From Clostridia bacterium (GTDB lineage Bacteria; Bacillota; Peptococcia; DRI-13; SM3-B62), in assembly GCA_018433675.1 (NCBI GenBank), contig JAHDQS010000008.1:1-49978 (forward strand): a DNA stretch of 49,978 nt. The letters are read 5' to 3'. The notes under the pieces were generated by a model that saw nothing but the letters and a program-made list of their open reading frames with translations, was not told the DNA's origin and did no database searches. The translations under genes were made by a program, and so were the position numbers. Below, piece by piece: positions 49,964 through 49,978 of this stretch. Position 1 is the stretch's first letter. The number at the start of each line of letters is the position of its first letter.

Positions 49964-49978
49964 ATGAAAAGTGTAACT
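49964..49978 (+). CDS. First five codons of a gene cut by the right edge
   Basis: ATG at 49964 reads M-K-S-V-T and then leaves the window. GAGGTG 7 bases upstream and the divergence from buk support a real start. The leader structure and the minus-strand terminator would fit a transposase gene at the end of an insertion sequence, but five codons cannot prove it. Confidence 0.4.

Overview
The window reads as chromosome of an anaerobic, spore-forming, low-to-mid GC Firmicute of the Clostridia (Peptococcaceae/Syntrophomonadaceae-like). This is inferred from a Spo0F-type regulator, a SleB/YpeB germination pair, tandem Spo0A boxes, the block argS - rpoE(delta) - pyrG ... spo0F - fba - tal - glpX, a butyrate kinase, and strong AGGAGG ribosome sites with many GTG/TTG starts. 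No rRNA, tRNA, CRISPR array or intact prophage was seen.

Layout. 1-10.4 kb (all minus strand) is housekeeping: a coiled-coil gene cut by the left edge, three sugar-phosphate genes (glpX, transaldolase/F6P aldolase, fba), a zinc-ribbon gene with a sigma-H-like promoter, spo0F, a divergent alanine racemase next to a FemAB-type peptidyltransferase, pyrG, rpoE and argS. 10.4-12.3 kb holds ypeB and sleB. At 12.4 kb lies an antitoxin whose toxin is only a stub.

12.8-20.3 kb is the most interesting accessory block. It is a minus-strand cluster with a sigma-54 activator (PAS, AAA+, Fis HTH), a carnitine-dehydrogenase-like hydroxyacid dehydrogenase, a GntP-family permease, a ketopantoate-reductase-like enzyme, a beta-keto acid cleavage enzyme (BKACE/DUF849) and a family I CoA-transferase. 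A -24/-12 promoter and upstream palindromes sit between the activator and the structural genes. Together they suggest uptake and oxidation of a beta-hydroxy acid, acetyl-CoA-dependent cleavage of the keto acid, and CoA recycling; the substrate is not known.

20.6-26.2 kb carries a gene remnant, a MarR/MATE pair, a PHP phosphatase, a GHL10-type glycosidase-like protein with an SH3 domain, and an RlpA-type protein that seems to lack a standard start codon. 26.3-29.5 kb is a plastic zone: a complete toxin-antitoxin pair, a decayed IS1634-like transposase, a Spo0A-box promoter with a structured leader, and two exported proteins of unknown function. 29.5-32.3 kb is an ECF sigma / anti-sigma / membrane protein operon.

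32.4-50 kb: metF, a COG3044 ABC-class ATPase, topB, a DUF4342 gene leading a two-component system behind four 11-bp-phased repeats, the operon ABC-F - MoxR - DUF58 - DUF4129, an FMN-dependent alpha-hydroxy-acid dehydrogenase with an AspT/YidE-like transporter, a lipoprotein, butyrate kinase, and the first codons of a gene at the right edge. All family names are from reading the proteins by eye; no database search was run.
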